Positions 9,762-18,826 of a DNA stretch of 64,000 nucleotides are shown in pieces. The stretch lies in NCBI RefSeq assembly GCF_000179595.2, contig NZ_JH556658.1:558979-622978 (forward strand), given 5' to 3'. How positions within the stretch are numbered: the first letter of the stretch is position 1; the number at the start of each line of letters is the position of its first letter. A model generated the notes under the pieces. That model was given only the letters and a program-made list of their open reading frames with translations. It was not told where the DNA came from and did no database searches. This stretch comes from Acetivibrio cellulolyticus CD2. Lineage in GTDB: Bacteria > Bacillota > Clostridia > Acetivibrionales > Acetivibrionaceae. Position numbers and translations under genes: made by a program.

Positions 9762-10517
9762 ATGAAAAAAATATTAAATATCCTTACTCCTGAAAACGTT
9801 TATGTTGAATATGAGCTCGCTGGAATAGGTTCAAGGTTTGCAGCTTTTATTATTGATTTGTTGATACAGTTGTTTGTTTTTGCAATTACTTTATTATGTT
9901 TGTATTTTGCAGGATTTAATTATACGGCACTTGTAGCTGAACTGAGCTATCAGGCATTGATTTTTGCCATAACTATTCTAATACTCTTTCATTTGCTGTA
10001 TTTTTCACTTTTGGAACTTATTATGAATGGACAGACACCTGGTAAAAAACTCTTAAATATTAGGGTAATAAGGCAAAGTGGGGATCCGGAAGGGGTATTT
10101 GACAGTGGGTTGAGAAACTTTCTCAGAATAGTCTATATCATTCCATTGTTGTATCTGCTGGACGCATTTTTTGTTATACTCACAAAGAATTACAAACGGA
10201 TAGGTGATTATGCAGCAAATACCATAGTAGTTAAAGTGAGAAAAGGAGACAAACTTGTTACAGTTGATGATATATTAAATCAAAAACTTGACAGTGATGA
10301 TTATACTGAAAACACTAATATATTTCCGGTATCTCATTTTGAGTATGAGGTTTTGAAGGAATTCTTGGCAAGAAAGGATAGCGTGGGGGAAAGACGTTAT
10401 GTTTTTGCATACAATTTCAATAAGTACTTTTCGAGAAAGTTTGATTTAGTAAAGCCATACAGCAATCCTTACGATTTTTTTGAGGATATAATAAGAATGA
10501 ATTCCGGCATCAACTAG
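9762..10517 (+). CDS. RDD-family membrane protein
   Basis: A 251-residue protein. Its N-terminal half is an RDD domain with three membrane helices: it opens GIGSRFAAFIIDLL (the Arg-Asp pair is present) and continues GQTPGKKLLNIRV and RIGDYAANTIVV. The C-terminal 80 residues are charged and soluble. I chose ATG 9762, which follows GAAGGTGGG; the longer frame from 9705 lacks a ribosome binding site. RDD proteins often accompany the SpoIIM-like, MoxR and DUF58 genes found just upstream. The family's function is poorly known; some members act in ion or small-molecule transport. Confidence 0.85.
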   Translation: MKKILNILTPENVYVEYELAGIGSRFAAFIIDLLIQLFVFAITLLCLYFAGFNYTALVAELSYQALIFAITILILFHLLYFSLLELIMNGQTPGKKLLNIRVIRQSGDPEGVFDSGLRNFLRIVYIIPLLYLLDAFFVILTKNYKRIGDYAANTIVVKVRKGDKLVTVDDILNQKLDSDDYTENTNIFPVSHFEYEVLKEFLARKDSVGERRYVFAYNFNKYFSRKFDLVKPYSNPYDFFEDIIRMNSGIN

Positions 10518-10539
10518 TACTTTTTTGCAGGATTTTATA

Positions 10540-10568
10540 TTGACTCTTGCAAAGAGAAATGTTACCAT
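10540..10568 (+). promoter_or_regulatory. Candidate sigma-A promoter of lysA
   Basis: TTGACT and TACCAT are separated by 17 bases, about 120 bases upstream of the lysA start. The -35 matches consensus at five of six positions and the -10 at four of six. It is the best promoter-like pair in this intergenic region. Confidence 0.45.
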
Positions 10569-10635
10569 AATAAAGATTAATCAGGTTTGATAAAAGCCGC
10601 ATCCTTAGAATGTTTGATAATAATTTGTTTCCTAT

Positions 10636-10661
10636 ATTTCTTCTAGATTACTAGAAGAAAT
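10636..10661. promoter_or_regulatory. 11-bp perfect inverted repeat in the lysA leader
   Basis: ATTTCTTCTAG and its exact complement are separated by four bases, ending about 30 bases before the lysA start. No T-tract follows, so it is not a simple terminator. It may be an operator or a leader hairpin. It does not resemble the lysine riboswitch, which is much longer. Confidence 0.4.
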
Positions 10662-10691
10662 GTTAGATATTTTAAAATGGAAGGTGAAATC

Positions 10692-12005
10692 ATGTTTGTA
10701 TCAAAAGCTTTGAGCATTAACAGCAAAAATCATCTTGAAATAGGTGGCTGTGATTGTGTTGATCTTGTAAATAATTACGGAACTCCTGTGTATGTTTTGG
10801 ATGAAAGTCTTATCAGGGAGAACTGCAGACTCTATAAAAATGCCATGGACAAGTATTATGATGGCAACGGTATGGTGCTTTATGCAAGTAAGGCTCTCTC
10901 TACAATGGCAGTATGCAAAATAGTAGAGCAGGAGGGACTTGGTCTTGATGTTGTGTCTGGCGGAGAGCTTTATACAGCAATGAAGGCAGGTGTTCCAATG
11001 GATAGAATTTATTTCCATGGAAATAATAAGACTTGCGAAGAGCTTGAATTGGCTATTTCAAATAATATAAGAAGAATAGTAGTAGATAACAGAGAAGAGC
11101 TTAAAAGAGTAAATGATATAGCGAGTAAGCAGGGCAAAGTTGTAAATATTTCATTTAGAATCAAGCCCGGAATTGATGCCCATACACATGACTTTGTGCA
11201 AACAGGTCAAATTGATTCAAAATTCGGTGTGGCATTGGAGAATGGTGAAGCAATTGAAATTATAGGTGAAGCAGCGAAAATGAAAAATGTAAAGGTTGCA
11301 GGAGTTCACTGCCATATTGGATCTCAGATATTTGATCTCGAACCTTTCAAACTTGCTGCGAAAGTTATGCTTGAGTTTATTGCAAAAATAAAAAATGAGA
11401 TTGGATTAGAAATTGAAGAGTTGAATCTTGGCGGCGGTTTTGGAATAAAGTATACAATGAATGATGATCCAATAGAGTATGACCACTACATTGAATCGGT
11501 TTCAAAAGTTGTAAGAAGTGTATGTGAGGAAAAAGGTATAAAACTTCCGTTCATTGTTATGGAGCCTGGAAGATCCATAGTTGCTTCTGCAGGTATAACA
11601 TTATATAAGGTTGGAGCAGTAAAAGATATAAAGGATGTAAGAACTTACGTTTCTGTTGATGGCGGTATGACGGATAATCCAAGATATGCACTTTACCAGT
11701 CAAGGTATGATGCTTTGATTGCAAACAGAGCGGATGCTCCAAAGGTACAGGACGTTACTATTGCAGGAAAGTGCTGTGAATCAGGAGATCTCCTTGCGAA
11801 GGATATTAAGATGCCTGAAATACAAGCAGGAGATATATTGGCAGTACTTGCAACGGGAGCATACAACTATTCAATGTCCAGCAACTATAACCGTATTCCG
11901 AAGCCCCCAATAGTACTTGTGAAGAACGGTAAATCGAGAGTTATTGTAAAAAGAGAAGACTTTGACGATATAATTAGAAATGATATAATCCCCGAAGATC
12001 TTTAA
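10692..12005 (+). CDS. lysA: Diaminopimelate decarboxylase
   Basis: This PLP enzyme removes CO2 from meso-diaminopimelate to make L-lysine. It has about 437 residues, the normal length. The PLP lysine is in YASKA (about K67). The HCHIGSQ motif, the glycine-rich GGGFG phosphate loop and the active-site CESGD are all present. The upstream ATG at 10677 sits in the GGAAGGTGA ribosome binding site, so ATG 10692 (FVSKAL...) is the likely start. It stands alone, with its own candidate promoter and a terminator behind it. Confidence 0.94.
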   Translation: MFVSKALSINSKNHLEIGGCDCVDLVNNYGTPVYVLDESLIRENCRLYKNAMDKYYDGNGMVLYASKALSTMAVCKIVEQEGLGLDVVSGGELYTAMKAGVPMDRIYFHGNNKTCEELELAISNNIRRIVVDNREELKRVNDIASKQGKVVNISFRIKPGIDAHTHDFVQTGQIDSKFGVALENGEAIEIIGEAAKMKNVKVAGVHCHIGSQIFDLEPFKLAAKVMLEFIAKIKNEIGLEIEELNLGGGFGIKYTMNDDPIEYDHYIESVSKVVRSVCEEKGIKLPFIVMEPGRSIVASAGITLYKVGAVKDIKDVRTYVSVDGGMTDNPRYALYQSRYDALIANRADAPKVQDVTIAGKCCESGDLLAKDIKMPEIQAGDILAVLATGAYNYSMSSNYNRIPKPPIVLVKNGKSRVIVKREDFDDIIRNDIIPEDL

Positions 12006-12029
12006 GAATCGATAAAAAAAGAAGGGAAA

Positions 12030-12068
12030 GGGCACCTAAATTTTAGAAAATTTAAGTGCTCTTTTTTG
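12030..12068 (+). terminator. Rho-independent terminator after lysA
   Basis: A stem of about 14 bp with one mismatch (5' arm from GGCACC at 12031, 3' arm ending GTGCT at 12060) and a short loop is followed by CTTTTTTG. It begins 25 bases after the lysA stop. Confidence 0.8.
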
Positions 12069-12123
12069 TCATACATCTGATATAATTGATGTATTATAAA
12101 ATAAAACATTTTTGGGGGAAAAA

Positions 12124-13989
12124 ATGAATATAAAAAAATTCCTTGCTTATTTTACAGTCTATGCATTTGTTGTGATATCTGTTCCATTTTTTTTCAATAG
12201 TATGTGGTTAAAAGATTTTCCCCAACTAAAAACCTATGATGGTACGCTGGAATTCTCATCTGCCAGGGCATATGAGGACCTTAAGTATATTACTGTTAAT
12301 TTTCCTAAAAGAACGGTTGGAAGTCAAAATGCAGAAAGCTCTGCCAATTGGATATCGCAGGAGTTTAAGGAGCTTGGACTTGAGACCAATACTGAAGAGT
12401 TTACATGCATGACACCAGAAAAAGTGATGAATGTAGTTGAGCCAAAGGAAACCGATGACGGAGAAAAGGCCGGAACAAATGAAACGGATGACGAGGCAGC
12501 GGTTGAAATAACAGCTGATACCTTTAATATAAACAGTTTGACAATGAACGGAATGTATAAAAAAGTTAGAGGGTTAAATGTTATTGGGGTAAGCAAAGGT
12601 AAAAGCGATGAAATAATTATTTTGGGAGCTCACAGGGACACATATGGTACAATTGAGGGAGCTCAGGACAACGCATCGGGAACTGTTTCAATGCTTGAGC
12701 TTGCAAGAGTATTAACGAAAGAAGAACATTATTACACTTATATGTTTATATCTTTTGACGGTGAAGAAATTGGGCTAAAAGGGTCAGAAGCGTTTGCACA
12801 AAAACATTCACTAAAAAATGTAAAACTTGCAATGATTCTTGACTGTGTAGGCTATAAGGGCGCGGATACGGCAGGATTGTATCAATTTGCAAGTGCGAGG
12901 GGTGCTTCTCCGCTTTGGACTACTGCTTTGGCCAACAAACTGACAAAAAGCAAAGGGATGGAAGCGTATTATTTAGATGTTGAGGGCGGATTTGACAGCT
13001 CGAATTTGGGGATTTTTAACACGCTGATGAATAAAATGGTATCTCAGAGAGTTGGAGGCGATGTTAATACCGATACAGGGCCTTTTGTAGATAGAAATAT
13101 CCCGGCGGTTGGTTTTATAGCAGCAAATTCTAATAAGAGGGTAGACCCGGAAAATATATTTCATACGGGGAATGATATAATATCAAATGTAAGTGAAGAC
13201 ACTCTTGAATTTATTGGGAAACTGTCAGAACAGTTTGTAAAAAGTGTTGAGCTGAATGATTTTTCATTTGAGCTTGAAAATAACATGTATTTGATAACTG
13301 GAAGCAAGTACCTTGACTTCAGAGTTATTGCAGGATTTATGGCAGTGATGATACTTGCCTGCATTATGCTCTGGTTTATTTCTTCAATAGGCGCCTTGAG
13401 AAATCGACGTGCTTTTCTGGCATTTTTGAAAAGTGAACTTCCCTGGATTATTTCTATTACTGCACTTTCGGCATTTTCAGGATTTCTATGGCAGATATTG
13501 AATTATGACTTTGCTGCTGATATCAACATACTTATTTTAATACTTCTTTGGGTGGGGGGAAGCTTTTTAGGCCTTGTAGTTATTATTGCCATAAGATTTA
13601 TAGCATTGAGAGGAAAAAGGGATAATTATCATGAAATAACAAAATACCAAAGGATATTGCTAAATTGTCTGTATTCTCTTTTGTTTTTAGCAGTTACGAT
13701 ATATTTTAACGTTTTTGTTGCAATGATACTTGTTGGAACTCCGCTTCTTGTAATGGGAAGGGTGGGGTATAAGAATACAATGACAAGAATAGCGTGGGGA
13801 GTTGTTTTAGTTGCCTGGTTTATATTTCAGACGATTTTACTGCTTACATGCCTTGAATCATACATATTTGACTTCTTGTCAATGAAAGCTTCGATATTGT
13901 TGTTTGCATATAGTCTTTTGGTGGCGTTTACATTTGTGTATGTAATCAGTACACCTTTAATGCCCAAAAAGTTCAAGTATAAAGCCTAA
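12124..13989 (+). CDS. M28-family metallopeptidase with C-terminal membrane domain
   Basis: About 621 residues. One N-terminal membrane helix is followed by an extracytoplasmic M28 zinc aminopeptidase domain (about residues 35-390) and six or seven C-terminal helices. The metal ligands are visible: AHRDT, QDNASG, DGEEIGL, and a final His in FHTGND. An acidic low-complexity insert (ETDDGEKAGTNETDDEAA, about residues 108-125) sits inside the peptidase domain. ATG 12124 follows a GGGGGA site; TTG 12112 overlaps that site. The layout resembles the Fxna/ERMP1-like membrane M28 proteins. Its substrate is unknown. Confidence 0.88.
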   Translation: MNIKKFLAYFTVYAFVVISVPFFFNSMWLKDFPQLKTYDGTLEFSSARAYEDLKYITVNFPKRTVGSQNAESSANWISQEFKELGLETNTEEFTCMTPEKVMNVVEPKETDDGEKAGTNETDDEAAVEITADTFNINSLTMNGMYKKVRGLNVIGVSKGKSDEIIILGAHRDTYGTIEGAQDNASGTVSMLELARVLTKEEHYYTYMFISFDGEEIGLKGSEAFAQKHSLKNVKLAMILDCVGYKGADTAGLYQFASARGASPLWTTALANKLTKSKGMEAYYLDVEGGFDSSNLGIFNTLMNKMVSQRVGGDVNTDTGPFVDRNIPAVGFIAANSNKRVDPENIFHTGNDIISNVSEDTLEFIGKLSEQFVKSVELNDFSFELENNMYLITGSKYLDFRVIAGFMAVMILACIMLWFISSIGALRNRRAFLAFLKSELPWIISITALSAFSGFLWQILNYDFAADINILILILLWVGGSFLGLVVIIAIRFIALRGKRDNYHEITKYQRILLNCLYSLLFLAVTIYFNVFVAMILVGTPLLVMGRVGYKNTMTRIAWGVVLVAWFIFQTILLLTCLESYIFDFLSMKASILLFAYSLLVAFTFVYVISTPLMPKKFKYKA

Positions 13990-13997
13990 AAAGATAA

Positions 13998-16900
13998 TTA
14001 TTCATCATAATACTGTTGTATCATTTCATTCGATATATATCTTAGAAACAGTTTGTTGTCAGGATCTAAAAATATATTAAGAATATCAGGATCAAAAGTT
14101 TGGGCTGATTCACTCCTCATGATTTTTAAGGCTTCTTTTATAGGAATAGCCTTTCTGTATGGCCTGTCTGTAATTATTGCATCCCAATAATCCGCTATTG
14201 TTACTATTCTTGAGGAGATTGGTATATCCAATCCCTTTAATCCGGAAGGATATCCTTTTCCGTTCCATTTCTCATGATGACAATAAACTATATTAATTGC
14301 TTCTTCCATATTTACCAGTTTTGACAATACTTTTTTACCAATTTCAGGGTGCTTTTTAATTTCCTCAAATTCCTCTTCTGTAAGTTTCGAAGGTTTATTT
14401 AAAATATTGTCTTTAATACCGATCTTTCCAACATCATGAACGATGGAGCCTAAGAAAATTTCTCTGACTTCTTTTTCGGGCAGATTAATTGCAAGGGCAA
14501 GGTCTCTTGAATAATTACTGACCCTTTCTACGTGTTCGCCGGTATAATGGTCTTTTGATTCGATAGCTGTTGCCAATGAAAATAGAAAACCTTCAAGTTG
14601 CTGTTCCGCAAGCTTTTTGAGATTTAAAGCTATATTTTTTTCGGATATTATCTCTTTAGTCTGGGCATTTACTACTTCTTGCAAAAGGTTCTTTTCATCA
14701 TTTAGAGCATTTCTCTGATCTTCAATACTGTCTCTCAACTTTTTCATTTCAATGTTGCTCTTGATTTTTGCTTTAAGTTCATCCTGACTGAATGGTTTGA
14801 AAATAAAATCAATAGCACCTTCTTTTAAGGCAGTCAGTTTTACATCGTCCATAGTTTTGGCGGTTACAATAATTATTGGCAAGCCCCTTAATTCTTTCTT
14901 TGTTTTTGCGTGTTTTATAAATTCCAATCCATCCATCTCAGGCATCATAAAATCTGTAATTATTATGTCAGGTTTATATATTATAGACTTATCAATTCCT
15001 TCTACTCCGTTTTTACAGGTAATAAGATTATATTCGTTTTGAAGTAAGACTGTAAAAAGATTTCGCATATCTTTAGTGTCATCTATAACTAAAACGGTGT
15101 TTTTATTTACATCAAGGATTACTTCTTTTGATGAGTCATCTGAATCTATTCCCAAATCAGTGATTAAATCGTTTTGCTTAAACTTAATATCATCACATTT
15201 TGAGGCATTTTTTGATTCACAGACAGGGAGTGAAACGGCAAAGACCGAACCTTTTCCTAAAATACTACTCACAGAAATTTTGCCTTCATGAAGTTCCACA
15301 ATCTCTTTAGTATATGCAAGGCCAATACCTGTTCCTCTTACTTTGGAACTTTTAGAATTTTCGATCTGGCTGAATCTGTCAAAAATAGTATCAAGTTTAT
15401 CTTTGGGTATTCCTATCCCGGAATCTTTGACTACAATTTCAAAACTGGTATCAAGTTTGTTTAACTCAATAATTATGTATCCTTCTGAATCGGTGAATTT
15501 TAGAGCGTTGGAAATAAGGTTGGCAATAACTGCTTCAAATAAATCCTTGTCAATAAAGCCAAAAGTATCATCAGCATTGTCAACAAAAATCATATTTATA
15601 TTTTTTTGACTTGCAGAGGATTTTACGGCTGAAATATATGAGGAAAGGAACCTGTTAATATTTACAGGTTGCCTGTTTAAAGTCATTTTGCCTGCTTGTA
15701 TTTTTGAAAAATCCAATAGTGTATTTATTAATTTTAAAAGTCTTAAAGCATTAGATTGAATTGTTTTAAATATATCTGAGTTCGGTTCAAGTGTATTTTT
15801 GTAATACTGTCCTGATAAAACAGCTTCAACTTGACCAAGAATTATTGTAAGCGGGGTTCTTAATTCATGTGAAACGTTCGAAAAGAAATCGGTTTTCGCC
15901 TGATCCAATTCTTTGAGTTTGTTGTTTGTCTCTATAAGCATACTCTCTATTTCTTTGTGTTCTGTTATTAGTTGTGTAAACTTTATTGCACTGCTTATCT
16001 GATGAGTCAAAAGATTGTAAAGTACCCTGGAATCAGTGACATAGTCGATTATCATGATACCGAAGTGTTCTTCCTCAAAGTAAAGCGGCTTTACAACCAT
16101 AATAAAATTTTTGGTCTTTGGAAAAAATTTTACCGGTAAAAGGTGATCGTTAAGAGAGTATTTTACTCCGACTCTTTCAGCATTAGACTCGCCATCCTTG
16201 CTTGCGATTATAAGTTCTATGCTGTCTGGAATTTCCCACTTGTCTTCCAGTGAATGTTTGATGGGTTTTTCATATAAACCTATGTAAAAGTTATTAAACT
16301 CAAGTTCACGATGTAAATGATCTACCAGCGAGTATATTAAAGCGTCAAAATTTAGCTTATAAATAATGTTCTGAACACCTTTTCCGGAATTTGACCTTAG
16401 GTTCATAAAATTATTTATCAGCATTGAGGTTTGTATATTGTTGTTTGTGTTATTTATCAGATGCAAAACATTTTGATAAATATAATTTAGGCCATTATTG
16501 TTTGAATCAAAGATTTCTTTATGATAAAAGTTTTCAAAAAATTTGATGGATGCTTTTTTTATGTTTTCGAAAAAGTCAGGAACAGTTGAGTTTTCTATAA
16601 GAAAACAATAGAATTCCTGCAGAAAATCATCGATATCTATATTTTCTGGATTTTCTAGAGATAGATTAGAAAAAATGGTCTGGAGCTTTTGAGCGATTTC
16701 TTTATCTTTAAATAAAGCATCAAACATATCTTTTTTATTCATTGGTTGTTCATTACTATGGTTATTTGAGTTTTTATCAAATGAGCTCTTTTCATTAGAT
16801 AAAAATCTTTGAGAAGTTTCTTTAGGTATCAGGCATCCACAAGAAGACCTTATTACTAGCGATGTATCGAATATGTATTTTTTCTTGACAGGTTTATTAG

Positions 16901-17720
16901 AAAGCATGGATAAAATAATGTTTACAGATTCTTCTGCAATTTCATAAAGCGGCTGTCTTATAGTTGTTAGGGGAGGAAGGTAAGATCTTGAACTTTCGAT
17001 ATCATCAAATCCAATTATTTTCATATCTTTTGGAATGCGTAAATTACCACGATATAATGCAGGAATAAGGCCTAAAGCCATTTCATCATTTGCTGAAATT
17101 ATTGCTTCAATTTCCCTGAATATTCCGCTGGAGATTATATTCTTGCCTACTTCTGTCGCTTCGGTCTGAAGGAAGTTGCCATTAAAGATAATATCAGGAT
17201 TAAAAGGAATATTCTGATCCTTTAGTTCTTCGATATAGGCATTAAACCTTTCATCTGCTTCATCATTTCCTATGGATCCTCTTAAAAATCCAATTTTTCT
17301 GATATTGTGTTGGTTTACTAGATGCCGGATTGCTTCTTTTATGCCAGATGAGTTGTTGACAATAAGACTTGGAATATTATCAAGTTCTACCCCAATGCTT
17401 ACTACTGGAATGCCATAGGAATAGCGAATATATTCAAAGATTTCTTTCTTGTTTATTTTGCCACCCATAAATGAAGCTGAAGCAAGAATAATTCCATCGA
17501 GATTTTTTTTGTTTATCAAGTCAATAAGAGTATTGTACTGGTATTGATGGTCCCATTCGATACCAGTAAAACGGCAAGGAAATATAAGGATGTTTATATG
17601 GTACTTTTGAGTTAAATTTTTTAAAGCAGTGCCTAAGTGTTCTGCATAATAGGATCTAAGATCACTTACAACAAACCCTATTGTTGGTACATTTTTTCCT
17701 TCTTTAAATATATTTGCCAT
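13998..17720 (-). CDS. Hybrid sensor: LacI-type ligand domain, histidine kinase, receiver, HD-GYP
   Basis: A soluble 1240-residue signalling protein. Residues about 1-315 match the effector-binding domain of LacI/PurR regulators (GIGFVVSDL-like start, later GFDDIESSRSYLPPLTTIRQP) but have no DNA-binding helix-turn-helix. A region of about 280 residues and a coiled coil follow. Next come HisKA with SHELRTP (His about 618), HATPase with NALKF, DSGIGIP and GTGIGLAYTK, and a receiver with acidic pair about 880-881, phospho-acceptor Asp about 923 and KPF. An HD-GYP domain ends the protein (HD about 1095-1096, HHEKWNGKGYP). HD-GYP domains degrade cyclic-di-GMP. No signal peptide or membrane helix is seen, so it probably senses a cytoplasmic ligand. 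It is divergent from the next operon; AGGA lies 9-12 bases before the ATG. Confidence 0.92.
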   Translation of the reverse strand: MANIFKEGKNVPTIGFVVSDLRSYYAEHLGTALKNLTQKYHINILIFPCRFTGIEWDHQYQYNTLIDLINKKNLDGIILASASFMGGKINKKEIFEYIRYSYGIPVVSIGVELDNIPSLIVNNSSGIKEAIRHLVNQHNIRKIGFLRGSIGNDEADERFNAYIEELKDQNIPFNPDIIFNGNFLQTEATEVGKNIISSGIFREIEAIISANDEMALGLIPALYRGNLRIPKDMKIIGFDDIESSRSYLPPLTTIRQPLYEIAEESVNIILSMLSNKPVKKKYIFDTSLVIRSSCGCLIPKETSQRFLSNEKSSFDKNSNNHSNEQPMNKKDMFDALFKDKEIAQKLQTIFSNLSLENPENIDIDDFLQEFYCFLIENSTVPDFFENIKKASIKFFENFYHKEIFDSNNNGLNYIYQNVLHLINNTNNNIQTSMLINNFMNLRSNSGKGVQNIIYKLNFDALIYSLVDHLHRELEFNNFYIGLYEKPIKHSLEDKWEIPDSIELIIASKDGESNAERVGVKYSLNDHLLPVKFFPKTKNFIMVVKPLYFEEEHFGIMIIDYVTDSRVLYNLLTHQISSAIKFTQLITEHKEIESMLIETNNKLKELDQAKTDFFSNVSHELRTPLTIILGQVEAVLSGQYYKNTLEPNSDIFKTIQSNALRLLKLINTLLDFSKIQAGKMTLNRQPVNINRFLSSYISAVKSSASQKNINMIFVDNADDTFGFIDKDLFEAVIANLISNALKFTDSEGYIIIELNKLDTSFEIVVKDSGIGIPKDKLDTIFDRFSQIENSKSSKVRGTGIGLAYTKEIVELHEGKISVSSILGKGSVFAVSLPVCESKNASKCDDIKFKQNDLITDLGIDSDDSSKEVILDVNKNTVLVIDDTKDMRNLFTVLLQNEYNLITCKNGVEGIDKSIIYKPDIIITDFMMPEMDGLEFIKHAKTKKELRGLPIIIVTAKTMDDVKLTALKEGAIDFIFKPFSQDELKAKIKSNIEMKKLRDSIEDQRNALNDEKNLLQEVVNAQTKEIISEKNIALNLKKLAEQQLEGFLFSLATAIESKDHYTGEHVERVSNYSRDLALAINLPEKEVREIFLGSIVHDVGKIGIKDNILNKPSKLTEEEFEEIKKHPEIGKKVLSKLVNMEEAINIVYCHHEKWNGKGYPSGLKGLDIPISSRIVTIADYWDAIITDRPYRKAIPIKEALKIMRSESAQTFDPDILNIFLDPDNKLFLRYISNEMIQQYYDE

Positions 17721-17901
17721 AGGTACTTTTCCTGTGAAAAATCACAAGATTAACCTCCATAAAATATTTATTGCGGAAACCGATTAAGAGCTATATATGA
17801 AGTGATATTATATATTTTATCACATATGATATTTTTCGGCAATATATAACAAAATCCTTAATGTCTATTTAGTTTTGTAGATATATAATAAGTAAAATAG
17901 A

Positions 17902-17930
17902 TTGGAAGTATAAGACAAATGGTATATAAT
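17902..17930 (+). promoter_or_regulatory. Promoter of the 17,966-19,567 gene group
   Basis: TTGGAA and a perfect TATAAT are 17 bases apart, giving a start near 17,937, about 30 bases before the truncated glycosyltransferase frame. This is one of the best sigma-A type matches in the window. Confidence 0.65.
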
Positions 17931-17965
17931 AGTGGTTATAAAATTTTATCCAGGGGGCGGCATAA

Positions 17966-18103
17966 ATGAAGATAATTATTGTTTCTCAAGGGTCGCAAGG
18001 TGACATCAACCCATTTTTATCACTTGGAAGAAAGTTGAAATCCCAAGGCCATGGTGTGGTTTTTTGTGGGTCTAAAGAAAACCAGAGTATTAACAAATAT
18101 TAG
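17966..18103 (+). pseudogene. Truncated UGT/MGT-type glycosyltransferase (first 45 residues)
   Basis: A good GGGGGCGG ribosome binding site and ATG open a frame reading MKIIIVSQGSQGDINPFLS and SLGRKLKSQGHGVVF. This is the typical N-terminus of GT1-family (UDP-glycosyltransferase, MGT-like) enzymes of about 400 residues. The frame stops at residue 45, and the next gene's site GGAGGG overlaps the stop. The rest of the glycosyltransferase is gone, so this is a deletion remnant that still carries its promoter. It now serves as the leader of the DinB-family gene. Confidence 0.75.
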
Positions 18104-18116
18104 GAGGGATTAATCG

Positions 18117-18602
18117 ATGAAAGATACTGCTGCTGATTTGGAAAGCATAGTAGAGCTATTTAAAGAGGAGTATTTGAATCTAAATGATTTATTAGCAGAG
18201 ACAAAAATTTCAGAAGATAAGTGGACACTGAAAGAAATTATAGGGCATTTGATTGATTCGGCTTCAAATAATCATCAACGATTTATCAGGCTAAAATTAT
18301 CTGATGAAATTGAGTTCCCAGATTACAAAAATGAAGAATGGCTACAAGTTCAAAGTTATAACGAAATGAAGTTCTCAGATCTTGTTTCATTGTTTTACTA
18401 TTTTAATAAACTAATGGTAAACATCATTGGGAATATTGAACCCAAAAGTTTAAATAATCGATGGAATGTAGACTGGGATGAGAATACATCATTTATAACT
18501 CTAGAAAAATTAGCAATACATTATGTTGAACATATAAAAGGGCATATGGTCCATTTCCGTGAAAGATTGTCTGAGGTTGAAAACTTTAAAAGAGAGATAT
18601 AA
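18117..18602 (+). CDS. DinB-family (YfiT-like) putative metal-dependent protein
   Basis: A 161-residue four-helix protein of the DinB/YfiT superfamily. The three-His metal site is visible in IIGHLIDSASNNH and in the C-terminal HYVEHIKGHMVHF. Members include thiol-dependent S-transferases (bacillithiol type) and uncharacterised stress proteins; the subfamily cannot be told by eye. ATG 18117 follows TAGGAGGG with good spacing. It lies in an apparent operon that begins with a truncated glycosyltransferase and continues with a GNAT remnant. Confidence 0.8.
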   Translation: MKDTAADLESIVELFKEEYLNLNDLLAETKISEDKWTLKEIIGHLIDSASNNHQRFIRLKLSDEIEFPDYKNEEWLQVQSYNEMKFSDLVSLFYYFNKLMVNIIGNIEPKSLNNRWNVDWDENTSFITLEKLAIHYVEHIKGHMVHFRERLSEVENFKREI

Positions 18603-18615
18603 GGAGTAGTGAACT

Positions 18616-18825
18616 TTGGAGATTGATTTAATTAAGATTGAAAATTTAGCATTGAGACAGGAATATGTTGAAGAATATAGATGCAAAAATATTGGGTATG
18701 AAAGAGTGTTTTTAAGGACGGAGACAGCTTCAGAATATTATAGAAAAAGAGGTTGGATTTTTAGTGAAGATGTTATAGATGAATATGGAGAGGAAACAAG
18801 TGTGTTTTATAGAGAGGGGTTATAA
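18616..18825 (+). pseudogene. GNAT acetyltransferase, C-terminal remnant
   Basis: A 69-residue frame from TTG 18616. Its last 40 residues (LRTETASEYYRKRGW, then GEETSVFYREGL) match the C-terminal end of GNAT-fold acetyltransferases. The acetyl-CoA-binding motif and the first 100 or so residues of a normal GNAT are absent, and the N-terminal 25 residues look unrelated. I read this as an internally deleted remnant. It overlaps nothing and is followed after one base by the lipoprotein start. Confidence 0.6.
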
Positions 18826-18826
18826 A

